This document shows positions 35,984 to 48,039 of a stretch of 64,000 nucleotides of DNA, in pieces. Numbering within the stretch: the stretch's first letter is position 1; the number at the start of each line of letters is the position of its first letter. The notes under the pieces were generated by a model, which saw nothing but the letters and a program-made list of their open reading frames with translations, made no database searches and was not told the origin of the DNA. A program made the position numbers and the translations under genes. This stretch comes from Brachypodius melanocephalos (lineage: Eukaryota; Chordata; Aves; Passeriformes; Pycnonotidae): contig VZSR01000680.1 of NCBI GenBank assembly GCA_013398615.1, forward strand, positions 2,826,993-2,890,992, in the 5' to 3' direction.

Positions 35984-36241
35984 AGGACTGACAGAGAGGG
36001 AGGGCAGGCTGGAGCGTCGATGCTTGCGTGGAGAGGCAGAGTGCATGGGCAGGACACTTTCCAGGGCTTTAGAAAGCTTTTCTGCAAAGGTTTCTTCAGG
36101 GACAGTCCGAAGGCAGAAAGGAGAAAGAGGTGCAGACAGCGCTGGTGGTGGGGTGCAAGGAGCACTGAGAGGGATGCAGGACATACAGGGAAGAGCAGGA
36201 AGGTGGGGGACACAAACTGACATGCTACGACCACGTTGAGG
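35984..36241 (-). CDS. WNK1: WNK1 cassette exon 8a
   Basis: 258 nt (86 codons), phase 0 at both ends. It reads PQRGRSMSVCVPHLPALP, a Pro/Ser/Cys-rich stretch, then PEETFAEKLSKALESVLP, MHSASPRKHRRSSLPSL. The segment from PEETF onward matches the exon that precedes HSN2 in neuronal mammalian WNK1, with one substitution near the RKHRRSS box as I recall it. The acceptor has a long pyrimidine tract ending TTTAG; the donor is CCT followed by GTATGT. The conserved amphipathic helix and the basic RKHRRSS box, a plausible basophilic kinase site, suggest a discrete function. Confidence 0.9.
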
Positions 36242-39200
36242 CTAAAGGAGGAAAACAAAAGTTAAGAATTGAACACTTCCAAAAAAAAAAAAAAAAGTAA
36301 TAACAAAACCAGCAAAAACTATAATGAGGTAGAAAAGAAATGAAGACACACAATGGAAGGCCCAATATTGACTAATATGTGGTACCACAAGGTATGAGAA
36401 TGCTGAATGAATGCCAAGACACACTGGGAACAGGCTGTGTGCACCTCTGAGGACCCCAGCTTGCCTTAGGTTACTGAGCAGTGGGGAAAGCTCCCTAGTA
36501 CCCTCCTGAGAAACTGTGCAGGGCAGATCACACAGAGAACGTTTTCTCTGGGGCCACACACACAGCCCACAGTGCGTGTACTCAAAGCATCTGGGAGTCT
36601 GACAAACCAACACTCAAATACTAATGAGCTTTCAAACTTTTCACATTTTGATCTGTAATCAAAACCTCATTCATTCCTTTTCAGAGTGAGTGTGTGTTTA
36701 CAGGTATCACTGCAGCAGTTCCTCTGCTGAATTAGAGGAACTAAATGTATGCAGCTGGCTCTCTATTAACTGAAACACTGCCATCAAAATTTAAACCTTA
36801 CACCCTCTACGACATGAGTTGTAGAAAGAAGTCAGTTTAACCTCTGGAAAATTCTGTAAAATTAGTCTTAGACAAGCATCTCCCAGATGCTGGGCCAATA
36901 AAAGCATCTAGATTTTTTGTAATCTTGCCACAATCCAGAAGGCCACAGGTCAAAATCTAATCAAATCAGAAGAAACAGAATAAAGTTTCGAGGTGAGATT
37001 TGCAGGGTTTTTTTTGGTTTGGGGTGTTTTGTTATTGCCTTTTTTTTTTTTTTTGGTGTTGTATTATGTTTTACTGTGGGTTTTTAAGTAAATGGAAATG
37101 TGATGGTTTTTAAAGAGGCAGTATACACTTCTTGTGGAGGAAATCCACAGTATCTTAAACTAATTAAAATCAAATATAGGCCTCCAGAGAGAAAACAGCA
37201 AGATACTCAGTGGAGATCTGACTTTCAAGACTTCTGTTGTGAGAAATCTTGCTAGACTGATGAAAAATTTGGGAGAGAGTTAGAAAAGAACTCAAATGGT
37301 TAACTAAATGCATCTTTATCTATTCCAAGGCAGGAGCAGCTATCATTCCTGACTCTAATTTATCCGAATAGTTGAGAAACATCTCCGCTGATGGAGACTA
37401 GAATACTTATCTACCTTTGTAGAGTATTGAAAAAACCCCTTCCTAAACAATAATTCCATGCTGCAATTTAGGCTTATCATTCCTTATTCTAACAACAATG
37501 TTGTGATCTGATTAGCCTCCTCTTACTTCGCAGCAGCCTTTTACAGCTTTTTCTGTCCTCAAGCTTTATCTTTCATAGACTCAATTATTTCACTCTTCCC
37601 ACATAAATGACATTTTTTGTATTTCTCCTGGGGTTTTTTTAACACTCTCCTCTGGATTTTCTCCCAAGCCACCCTCCAAATCACTCAACCAAGGTGTTCC
37701 AGGATAGACTTACCAATAGCCAAGAGCAGAACTACTATTTCATATAATGGGATGTTTGCCTTTTTTATGACAGCATGATGTTTTTGACCATGTCCAGCTT
37801 GTGGTCCAATATAACCCCTGACCTTTTCTTGATTTATTTTACAAAATGGCTGCCTAGCCAGTGGTTTGTGTACCTGTGTAGCTGATTATTCCAGTTTAAG
37901 CACCAGCCTTGTTCTTGTCCTGATCAAACTGCATTCTGTGATTTGTCTTTAAAGCCATTTCTTCGGCTGTCAATGTAATTTCGACCTGTCTGCCCCCTTC
38001 CACACAAAGGGTGAGTAGTCCCTGAAGTCTGTCAACCTCCTGTTGTCATCAGAAGCATGAGCCTGTGTCTGCAGCAAGCTAAGCAGCTCAGCTGTACCTT
38101 TATCACGTGCTTGTTGTCCCTCCTCCTCCCAAAAGATTCTGCTCTTTTAAACCTGGAAGGCAGCCATCCCAAGAGAGTGACATGGCTTCTGCTCCAGTTT
38201 GTGCCCACACACCAAAATGTGGCTTACCCAAAAGAGCAGCTTGTTTAGAGGGATTAAGGACTCATCATCAAGGACTAACAGTACCACACACCTCAGGTTA
38301 AGGGGCTTTGAAAAAGATGGAGATGCTTTGAGTGTGGGTGCTAGCAGCCTGTTTGCCAAACTCCTAGTTACACCAGTGATTCTGGAATAAAGCCTACACC
38401 CACAGGTACCAGAAGGAGTGAGGACCCTCAGTCCTGAGTGTCACACCTTCTCCTTCGTGGATTACATTATACCGTAATGTCTGCCTCAATCTTGGGTGGT
38501 TATTTGTGTAAAAAACAAGCGACAAGGGAACCACTGAAGACAATATAAAAGTAGCAGAAGTTCTACTCCAGACTTAGAATAGATTTCTGCGTACTCTCTT
38601 ACTCAGGTCTAAAAACATACCAAGGAAAAAACATACCAAAATAAAAGGGCAACACAAATGAACATAGTAGGAAAAGTATTTGTGCCCAGTGCAGACTTTC
38701 CAGGGAAAAGGAATACGCATGATGAGCAAATCAACACAAGCTAGAAATAAAACTGGGAACAAGGATGTGGGGTCTTTTCAGTCTGGAGCTCTCACATGCA
38801 ACATTCTGTAACAGTTAAAAAGGTCTTACCTGCAAAATCTGTAATCAAAACCTCACAGAACACACACAACAATTTCATACGGTGGCTTCAATTATTCTAA
38901 TCCCTTCTTCAAACTAAACCAGCAGCTTGATCCCTGGTAACTTCATATACCCACACATACACCATTTTCCCAAGCAAGACTAAATGCTTCTTTTCATGAG
39001 ATAGTCTTGTTCAGACTCCATTCACAAAAACAACTAACCCATCATTCTGCTTCACTGCAGCCAAGATCAAATAAAAGCTTTGAAGACAAAGATGCTCTTG
39101 CACTTTTCCCTCCCCGTCTAAAGTCAGTCATCTTGCAAAAAAAAAGCCCCTGTATCCTATGCAAACCAAAACCCACATGGAAGATGGCCTGGCAGGCTCG

Positions 39201-39271
39201 CTCTCACCTTTGAACAGACACACAAAAGCAAGTGATTGCATGGCCTGGCAGTGCTGTGAGGGCTGGCTTAC
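36242..39271 (-). other. WNK1 intron between exons 8 and 8a
   Basis: 3.03 kb. A run of 16 A lies at 36281-36296 and a G/T-rich low-complexity patch at 37006-37057. The text at 37540-38040 is reminiscent of old repeat sequence but I cannot name a family. Confidence 0.85.
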
Positions 39272-39456
39272 CCCTGCAGGTGGCTGGTATCCTCCGTGCT
39301 GCTGGGACTGCCCTGGGCCCACTGAGGCTGGGTATCCCTGCACTCCAGTGCTGGAGGCTGGCTGCTCGTGCTGGGAGCCATAGGACACAGTCTGCTGGCT
39401 GCTCACAGATTCAGTGTACACAGACGAGCCCTGGCCACTGTCAACTGTTCCATCCG
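39272..39456 (-). CDS. WNK1: WNK1 exon 8: Ser/Gln-rich linker
   Basis: 185 nt covering residues 400-461. It completes the split Ser and reads DGTVDSGQGSSVYTES, then VSSQQTVSYGSQHEQ and a Gly/Gln/Pro-rich tail ending YQPPAG. No fold is predicted. It ends in phase 0 (GGG, GTAAGC), so it can be joined in frame to exon 8a, 8b, 9 or any later phase-0 exon. Confidence 0.93.
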
Positions 39457-40551
39457 CTGCAAAAGGATAAAAATCTGCATTTCAACAACTGTGGTCTGCA
39501 TTCCAAATTTCAAAGATCCTATCATCGATCAAATATTAAACTGATTTTTGTGCCATGTCATAGGGACCTTTATCACCATTTTACCTCTTGTAATATTTAA
39601 GCTGATTTTAAAATATTTTTTTCCTCCATTACGCCTTCCCCTAAAACCCCAAAGAAGTTACTCATTTCAGATATTCTTTGGGAAGATATTTAAAAATAAA
39701 CTGTATTCCGTACAAAAGGCTAGAATAGAAATAGAAACCTAAATTCCACATTGTTATGAATGATCTTCCAAGGGTTATTAACCATTATTTTTATTTCATT
39801 TTACACAGACATTTAAAACAGGTGTGTTGTGCTGGCTGGCAGATGCACCGTGTGGGCACAGTAGTGAAGTAGGCATAATAGTCAATTTAAAATCCCTGTT
39901 AGCTAACAAGCAGACAGTAATTTGCTTTTAAACTTCATCATTCTAATATGGAACTTATCATCTTCTATCATGATTCAAATACTGGCACAGCAGAAGAGGA
40001 AAAGACAGGATTATGAATTCATCTTTTCATGTACAGTACGTAAAACAAAATAAGCCTTTTCAAAAAGGAAATGGTAAGCTGAACTACCTGCAGATGAATC
40101 TCATTTCCACTTTAAATGTAAGTTAACAAGGATTGAAATAAATGGTTTTAACAGCCTGATCTGCACTGGTGCAGGAGCATACAGCCTTCTGCAGGGCCAG
40201 AATATACTGTCCCTGTAGGAGGGCAGCAAAACCAAGGGCACATGTTCATGCTCTAGGTGCCCCAGTGTATTACCCTGAAACAAAGGGAAACCAATTTGGG
40301 TAAGACACTGGGCTGTGAGTCGTGCCAAGCCTTGGCTCAGCTAAGCCACAGGAATGCACTTGATGTTGCATTCTTGTATCAGATGTATCTTACGTTGCTG
40401 TGCTTTCTAGCGGCCCACTGTCCTGCAGCAGCAGCAATGGCAGACAGCACCATCTCAGGGTATTTACTGCTCTACCCACCCAAAGTGTAAGACTAATGGG
40501 AGGAGCTGTGTAAGTGCAGGAGTTCCTAGAGAGACCAGCTGAGGCACTTAC
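39457..40551 (-). other. WNK1 intron 7
   Basis: 1.1 kb; nothing recognised. Confidence 0.9.
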
Positions 40552-40888
40552 AAAGAACAGATAAACTGGGTTGCTGGAACTGCAGCTGTTGGTGTTGATC
40601 AGCTTCCGGCTCCTCAGGCTCCACTTGTGTAGAAACCGATGCTGAAGCAGTGGGGACAGCAGTAGTGCCAGTGACAGACTGGGGATGCTTTGACCCTGCA
40701 TGGGAAGCACTTGATGGCTGCTGTTGCTCCAGCTGCTGCTTCTGACTACCTTCTTCCTGAAGTATGATCTCCTGTTCTTCTTGCACCGACTGGCGCTGCT
40801 CTCGCTTGCGCTTAATCAAAGATACCCTGTCCTTGATAGCCTTCGCCATTGTCTTGTGATCCCCTTCACAGACATAGCCAGACTCCAC
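40552..40888 (-). CDS. WNK1: WNK1 exon 7: rest of CCTL1, coiled coil and KLHL3-binding acidic motif
   Basis: 337 nt covering residues 288-400. VESGYVCEGDHKTMAKAIKD completes the CCTL1 fold. SLIKRKREQRQSVQEEQE is a charged helix and likely coiled coil. After a Gln/Ser-rich linker comes EPEEPEADQH, the acidic degron bound by KLHL3 in the CUL3 ubiquitin ligase; in WNK4 its mutation causes familial hyperkalaemic hypertension. It is intact here. The exon ends in a split Ser codon (T, then GTAAGT). Confidence 0.96.
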
Positions 40889-41103
40889 CTGAAGGAGGAC
40901 ACATTCACAGAATTCACACTGCCATGACAGCCCCTGGCCGAGTGCTATGACACAGCTACCTCCTCCTGGCACTACCTTCTCATCTACACACTCCTGAACC
41001 CCTTTACTTCCAGACAGGAACTGCAAACAGAGGCTGACAGATCACACTTCACTGTCACACAACAGCTCTACTTCCAGAGCTCTGTCAGAGCACCAGCACT
41101 TAC

Positions 41104-41323
41104 CATTTCCTGTGCTACATCCTCTGGGACATCTCTTTCCAAATCAAATGAAAACTCTATTGCCTCATTATCTTTATATTTGCCCTTGAGTTTTTTGATG
41201 TCTTCAATTCGCAGCCAGAGTTTAATGGCAATTTTTTCTCCATCATCTTCCTCTGCAAGTTCTACCCGTACTCCAGTCTCTTCTTGGAAGAAAGCATGAT
41301 TCAAAAGGTCCTTAATAGCATAT
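41104..41323 (-). CDS. WNK1: WNK1 exon 6: end of kinase domain and first CCTL domain
   Basis: 220 nt covering residues 214-287. YAIKDLLNHAFFQEE closes the kinase domain. GVRVELAEEDDGEKIAIKLW and the following IEDIKKLKGKYKDNEAIEF begin the autoinhibitory OSR1-C-terminal-like domain (CCTL1, also called PF2-like), which holds an RFxV-binding groove. The exon ends QEM in phase 0 before GTAAGT. Nearly identical to mammals. Confidence 0.97.
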
Positions 41324-42327
41324 CTAGATATTGGGAAGGAATGTAGAAAGCACATTCAGTTATCAGGATTTCAAAAAATATGAAGGAATAACCTTGCCAG
41401 ATGCTCCCCTGATTTATTCTCTAAGTTTTACACTGTTTTGAACCCTCATGTGCATTCTGTTGGGTGTAATTAGAAGCTTTGTTCTGAAGGTACAAAAGAG
41501 ATTTGCAAGAACATCATTAACAACAGTAGTTAACAGCCTAAACTAAATGGCAAGAAATAAGTGATGTGCAGCAACAAAATTATCTTCAAATGAGAAAAAA
41601 ATACTGAATTGTTTAAAAGTGAGAAAAATAACTGAAACTAAAAATACACAGCAACACCATCAGATGGAAAACTTCAAGAGTCAGTAAAAGGGATGAATAA
41701 ACATCCATGAACAAGACTAGTTCTGAACAGAACAGTGGGCAGCTAGAGGGTAGACAAAAGTCTGAAATCAGACATTCAGTAAGCAAAAACCATGTAAAAG
41801 CAGAAAACAAAACAAATCCAACAAATAAGAGCAGTCACAGGTTTCCTGTAATGGTGTAAGTTAACCACTTGAAGCAGAAGCCATCTTGCAAAAAATGTAG
41901 ATAAAAATAAGCAGCAAGAATTTAGAACTTTTAGAGTCCTCAAAATGATCAATCGTATCACAGAATCAAAGGGACAAAAAAATCCCAAAGGATTACAGAA
42001 CAACCAACCAACCCACCCAAACACCTGAAAACCTGGAAGGATTATTTTGCTGACTAGGTCCAAGTTTTAATAAAAGCAATCGAATTTCTGAATAAACTGT
42101 CATGGATGGTTACTATGGCATTTGCACTTTTCCTGACACTGTTAATTCTCTAAAACAATCATGGATTAAGAATCTACCAAAGAACAGAAGCTGCAGAAGT
42201 AATGTTGGCTTCCCAACTTTCACCAGAACAAAGACCCCAGGAAGTAATTGGATTTGGCATCATCCCAATTGGTATCACACAGACTCAGCCAGCAGTGAAC
42301 ACCTTGATCTGCACAGCAAGCACTTAC
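41324..42327 (-). other. WNK1 intron 5
   Basis: 1.0 kb, AT-rich; an A/C-rich patch at 41995-42025. No coding signal. Confidence 0.9.
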
Positions 42328-42416
42328 CTTTCTCCTTTGTTTTGCCGAATGCATCCCTCAATAATCTCCTTCACTTCAGGGATTGCTACTTTATCGAAGC
42401 TGGCTGGCTTGACACC
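42328..42416 (-). CDS. WNK1: WNK1 exon 5: kinase C-lobe
   Basis: 89 nt covering residues 185-214, reading GVKPASFDKVAIPEVKEIIE and then GCIRQNKGER with the last Arg split (AG, GTAAGTG). It starts in phase 0, so an alternative first exon ending in phase 0 could be joined to it directly, as KS-WNK1 does in mammals. As I recall, mammals have Asp where this copy has Gly in NKGER; this is a conservative surface change. Confidence 0.97.
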
Positions 42417-45400
42417 CTGAAACACACAAGTGACAAGTGAGAAACTGCAAGGGCCAAAACTTGATCCAAGTTTGGATTGCGTGGACAAACCACCTATTTT
42501 TACTCTCTGGGTAACTGACCTAAATAACTGGTGCAAATTAAGGCAAAGTCTGACCCCAGTAGTACTGTTTGTTTGTTAGTGACTTCTGCACAGGTTCCAC
42601 ACACACCCCTTCCCATTTCCCAGCTCCATTTCTGGAACAGAAGGCATTGGCACTTGGGTGCCCAAGTGATGAGAGCAGAACTGCTCAGGTTCCATGGAAG
42701 TTGTGCTGCTTAGAGGGAAGTACACACACTGGACTGAGAATGGAAGGAAATGGTTCCTGTGTAACATTAATGCAGGAAACCACAGCATTGAATTAACAGA
42801 ATTTTATAACCAGTGTTCCCAACTCGCCATTATATGAAGTAGGTTTTTTACAGGAAAACCTTAGCCCCGGATGATCTGACTGGATCATTAAATAACTTGT
42901 CCAATGTTTTAAAAAACCCCAAAAATCTCCTGGTGTCTTAGCTCTCCCCCAAAAGCATCACTGCTGCTGTGAGTTCAGGGAAATGACCTTAGCAATACAG
43001 GCTGTACAAAAGCCCTTCCACAAGACACAGCAACCCTTTTTCCAATACACCCTAAAGCCATAGGGGGAAAGCAAAACAAAATTTAAGTAAGATCAACCAC
43101 CCAAAGCACTAAAACAAATGAGCCAGGAGATGTGACCATCTGGGAATTCTGAAAAACATTTCAGGCACAGAGCCAAGCTTCATCACTTAATCACGGCCAA
43201 AAATGGTACTTGGGGGCCTATTGTCCACAACAACAAAATCTGGCACCCATTTTCACTTGGTTCAGCCTTTACTTTCAAACTCTATTTAGACAGCAGAACG
43301 AGAGAGGATGGAGACATGCTGTTCAAATGTTTGAACAGAGCTGGTGTTTTCAAGCTGAACAATCCTGAAATTACACACCTGATACATCTGACCCTGTGTC
43401 ACTGCTGAATGACAACTAAACACCAAGTGGAAACCACAGCTCTGAAGTACAGAAATAAACGAAATAGCAGAACAAGCATTGTGATCCGTGCCCTAAACAG
43501 AAAACACTGCTCCCAGTATCCTACAAAGTACTGGGGGTATCAAGACATGATCCTTTCTTGTGAGCAGGAAACAAGTCTCAAAACAGAAAAGCTTGAGTCT
43601 AAATCCCAGTCTTTGCAACTACCAACCCTGTTCTTGGAGCAATTAAAAAAAAAAAAAGCCAACACAAAAACCCCACACCACAGACAGGAAACAATTTATT
43701 TGATAAAAACCAGTATGCTCTTATATAACAGGAAGGTTATCTATTTCTTTGGTCTAAAATTTGCCCTTGTGAAACTCTAGCAATTGAAATTCACAGCACT
43801 GCAGAATCTGCTGGGACTAGAATAAGCACTGAAACACAGCTAATGCCAGTGAACATCAGCTGAGTGCTTTCAGAAGCTTTACTGACTATTAAACCTTAAG
43901 AAAATCAATGCCCCAGGTGATAAAACATCAGGCCCAAGTTTGGATGGGTGAGTTTCAGACTGTAGCCAGGCCTTACCAGAAACCTCCAGCTTCCAAGAAG
44001 GACACAGAGCTCTCCACTCCAAAGGGATTTACAAAACTCTGCTCATTTAGTTGACTCGTCAAAGGCACCCACCTTTCATTCTGACCACAGTTAAAATGGT
44101 CCCAGAAGTTCAGGTTTATATATACAGATATTTCTATACATAATTAAATGCTGTCCTCTGTAACATATATAACCTATGCAATAATTATTGCATATATTCC
44201 CATCTCAAATTGCCCAAGTTTAACACATGTAGGTCTCCCAAACAGCTCAAGCCTCAGACATAGCAGCCTGCACTGACATTCACTCACACTGAGACAGCAG
44301 AAGGATGATGTCAGATCTGTGACAATCCCATCTCACAAAACTAAAAGCTAACATGAGGAAGACAACTGGTACAGAAAAATATCAGCATAACGAAGCCAGG
44401 ATATGATTCTTCTTGTTAATTATTGTACCACATGCTCTGCTCTTGCACAGAGCCTGAAAAGTTCAAGCTAAGGATAGATTTTAAAATCAGTAATTCAGTC
44501 TGCTACCCTGAGTTTCTCACAGCTGAAAGAAATGAAACACTTGTCCAAAATCCTCAGTCCCTTCCATGAGGACTGTTTTACAATGCCCTATTTTATGAAT
44601 CCCAGACCAAGAGTTCAGTTAAAAAGTGAAGCTCCTGCCAGCCTCCTCCAGCAGAACACCTGGAGAATGTCACACTAGGGCCTAAAACCAACAGGGGATT
44701 CCTTGTTCAAGCAGCTCCCCATTCCTCATTTGTCCCCACAGCCCATGAGAAGGGCTGCCCAAGGCTCCTCTCCAGCTCTGGACAAGCACTCCCCCACATA
44801 CTGAAGTTCATCAGCTCTTCAAACCCTTCTGTTCCCTCCTGCAAGCACTACTGGAAGTGTTGAACTATTTTATACAACAAGATGGGGGTACTAGAAATGA
44901 TTATAAATCAATAAATCAGTGAAATCTCTTCTACCCAGAGCTGCCTACACACCTTCATCTGCCACCACCCAAGGGAGACCAGGCCCTGGAGTTCACATAA
45001 CCTTGATGTGTTCCTAAGGGTGCATGAGCTGGGCAGCCAAGCATACCTTCAGCAGTTGCTGAACATAAAGGCACTCAAGGAAATGTTAAAGCCAGCCAGT
45101 GTTTCCTGCTTTTATCACACTTAAAATGCTATTCCTATGTGCCACTCCTGGTCCCCAAACTCCTTAGAAGAACCACAGGACAACTCAAATCCTAAGCTAC
45201 TACACTGTTTCCCAGTGGCAGTTCATGAAGAACTAAAGAGCCAAATCCCACTATCCCACCATAACCAGCATTATTTCTGAGTTTGCTAAAGAAACAGCAG
45301 GAAGAGCTCTCACAAAGGAAAAAAAAGCATAGACAGGTATAACAGGCAGGGATGAAAATCAACATTTTCTCAAGCTACTGTTCTAAAATGACACAAACTG

Positions 45401-47584
45401 GCAGTGCTGCTGAAAGCAACAGCCTCCTTTTCTCCATTTCCCACTCTCACACCCATGTAATTTCCTTTCTTTTGCCAGCAAACACATTTATACAGCTGCA
45501 TAATGAACCAAATCACAGCATGTATCAGAGTTGAAACAAATCCAACCAGAAAAGGCTGCAGCAGCTCCCAGTGAGCTGAAGTTCCCCACACTGCTGCTCA
45601 GGCTCCCACACTCACAGGAGCACAGTCAGGGCAGAACAGCTGATTTTGAAAGAAGCACCAACTCGAAATAAAAATCACTGAACACTTAGACTTTGAGAAC
45701 ACTTCTAAGAAATGGTTATTTATGTAAGTAGCCACAGATACAAAACTGAAAACTCACAGTTTGCATGTTAAGCGTAAGAAAGATTTCATATTTCACTTAT
45801 CTTAGACGTGATAAAGTTTGTGATTTTATCACATTTTAACCAAGTGGAAAAAACATGTTCCAAAATTTAACATATACGGTTCTTTGACCAACTAAAGGCA
45901 AGTTAGGTACTCTTAAAAACACTGCATTTCCAGGAAACTTTTAAACTCCGAAGCATAAGCTATTCAGAACCCTTCTTCACAATTTTTGCCTAGAAACGTG
46001 TAATATTTGGCATTAGTCAGGTCACCAGATTACTGAGTCAGTAGTTTGGCATCTTGTTCTCTGTTGCAAGAGATACTGAAAATATAATTTACTTCATTAG
46101 AGAAGGTACAGCAATGCTGTATAACTTCTACAACAAATCAAAATGAAGGCAGATGAAGGGTTACATGCCCTCAGATACTCTAAATTTAAGAAAAAATACT
46201 TAGATTTGGAACAAAACCATAGGTGCAAAATAAATAATCAACTAATGCTCCAGCCTCGATGGTCAGGATTTTAATTTACATTTTAAAAGACTACAGGGGA
46301 AAAAGCGAAGTCAAGTTTAAAAGCTAAAAAACCACGCTATGCAAATGCAAAGCAGTTCAATTTGTAGAGAAAGTTCTACAATTCACCTCCAAAATACTTT
46401 CCTGTGGCTACACGCACTCGACAGAGCTGAAATTCTTACTTACCTCTTTAGCACAATCCTTGTGAGAGCAGCAACAGTGGGAATTAACAATTACAAATAT
46501 GGGACAGATCTCTCTCTTTGTGAAATCCATCAGGAAAAGAGAGGCACACACAGCACAGAATTCACAAGGTGCTATTTTCCAACGGGACTCCACTGGGCTG
46601 TGGACTTAACGCACAGCAGAAGGAAAGCAGACATCGAGGTGAGAAGGGAGCATTGTTTCTCTTGGACACCTCTTGCTGTTTTCCAAGTCCAGGACATGAG
46701 GCTGCAGAGATCTGAGCTCAATGCCTGCCCGTGTCACTCTAGCACTGAACGGAAAGCATCAGTGTGAGCAGGAGGTAAGCGTGTCCCCTTCTGCCTGCCC
46801 AGCCAGCTGCCAGAGCAGGAAGCGGTGACAGCACAGGGACCCTTTACTGCCCCTGTCCCCGCCTCCCACTCCCTGCTCTGCCTCCTCTCCACCCAGCTTT
46901 CCTGCAAGGTGTGATCAAGCTGCAGCTCCCTGCTGCTGCTGCACAGCAGCTCTCTGAGCAGGGCAGCTGGCTCAGGGGGTTCTGCAGGGGAATGAAGGCG
47001 GCTGCTGTTCCTCCTCTCCTTTCCCTGGAGCTGCAGCACACACACACGGCTGACTGCCGCTCTAACTAAACACAAGGCAGCACTAAGACACTCCAATGCA
47101 TTTTGCTACCAGTGCCAACACCATCTAATTTCCTTTTTCCTTAATGTAAGGGCACACAGATTGGAAGGTGGAGAACGTTAGAAAACTGCATTGTTGCTTG
47201 GTTTACACCACATGTGCACAAACAATCCAGAGTTAGATCTTCCAGTACCTCTTACTAGACTTCAGACCTCAACCTGAAGTTGGATTTTTTTTTTCTTCTG
47301 GTATTTAGTTCCAAGCAAGCATTGCAAAACCCATTATTAATCAAATGAGCTGGCCACAGCTTCAGGGTTTAGGGTTTATTTATTGCAAGGACATAAGGAG
47401 CAATGCTAAGAAGGAGCACATACACTATTTTAAAGATGAAGTCAGCAAACTAATTTTGACAAACTAAAGTGGTGGTGAACAGCAATAAAATTCAATTTAG
47501 AATTACCAAGATCACTTTTCATCCCTAAATAATGTAATTCCTCGAGCATACCACAATTATACCAATAGTGTTTTCATAGTATAC

Positions 47585-47677
47585 ACCAGCAGTGTTGCAA
47601 AAGCAACATTCTGCACACTTAATTAAGGCGATGCTCTTCTGGGGTACACGGCATGACCTGCAAAGAACATTCAGCAT
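47585..47677 (-). CDS. WNK1: Candidate alternative first exon (KS-WNK1 exon 4a-like)
   Basis: Minus-strand ATG at 47675-47677 followed by 30 more codons, reading MLNVLCRSCRVPQKSIALIK then CAECCFCNTAG, and a possible phase-0 donor (GGT before GTATAC) that would join exon 5 in frame. Six of 31 residues are Cys, arranged as CxxC, CxxC and CFC. Mammalian KS-WNK1 begins in this intron with a roughly 30-residue, cysteine-rich, hydrophobic exon that replaces most of the kinase domain. Position, length, phase and composition fit, but I cannot align it to the mammalian peptide from memory. An in-frame upstream ATG at 47789-47791 is also possible. The donor is suboptimal. Confidence 0.45.
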
Positions 47678-48031
47678 TTCAGCTTTTCTACCTGCCCCAC
47701 TCGAACCACAACTCTTGCTTGGCTCTTTCCAAAGATGCTGTAACTCTGAGAGCCTGAAAAGAATTCTACAGTAACTGATTAATCTTCTCAAACAAAATGT
47801 TCTAATGCTGCAGTCCAGAAGCTAACAGCACCAGCAGCAAAGTCAAATCACACAAACAAAGTAATTAAAGTGTCTATATTTCCTTTCTGCTAAGCTGTTA
47901 CCATTCCAGTTTGAGCCAGTCCCAGGCTGCCACAAACCATTAATCCAGGAATTTAGAGAGAGAGTATGATTGCAGTGGAAAAAAAGACCCAACCTCTTTC
48001 CCCCAGTCCCAAAGAGGCCCTCAGGCAATGG

Positions 48032-48039
48032 TATATATA
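48032..48039 (-). promoter_or_regulatory. TATA-like element upstream of the candidate exon 4a
   Basis: The minus strand has CTATATATAC about 360 bases upstream of the candidate KS-WNK1 start codon. It could set a start site with a ~330-nt leader. AT-rich hexamers are common in this intron, so this is weak support only. Confidence 0.15.

Noticed and set aside
36242..36258. Upstream extension of the exon 8a open frame
   Set aside because: Lies beyond a strong pyrimidine-tract acceptor ending TTTAG; treated as intron. The competing acceptor four codons downstream would break the frame with exon 8.
46339..46767. 142-codon plus-strand ORF in intron 4
   Set aside because: No family resemblance and no supporting signals.
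46734..47096. GC-rich 120-codon minus-strand frame in intron 4
   Set aside because: Considered as the KS-WNK1 first exon, but Cys are scattered, there is no phase-0 donor of quality, and it lies downstream of a better candidate at 47585-47677.
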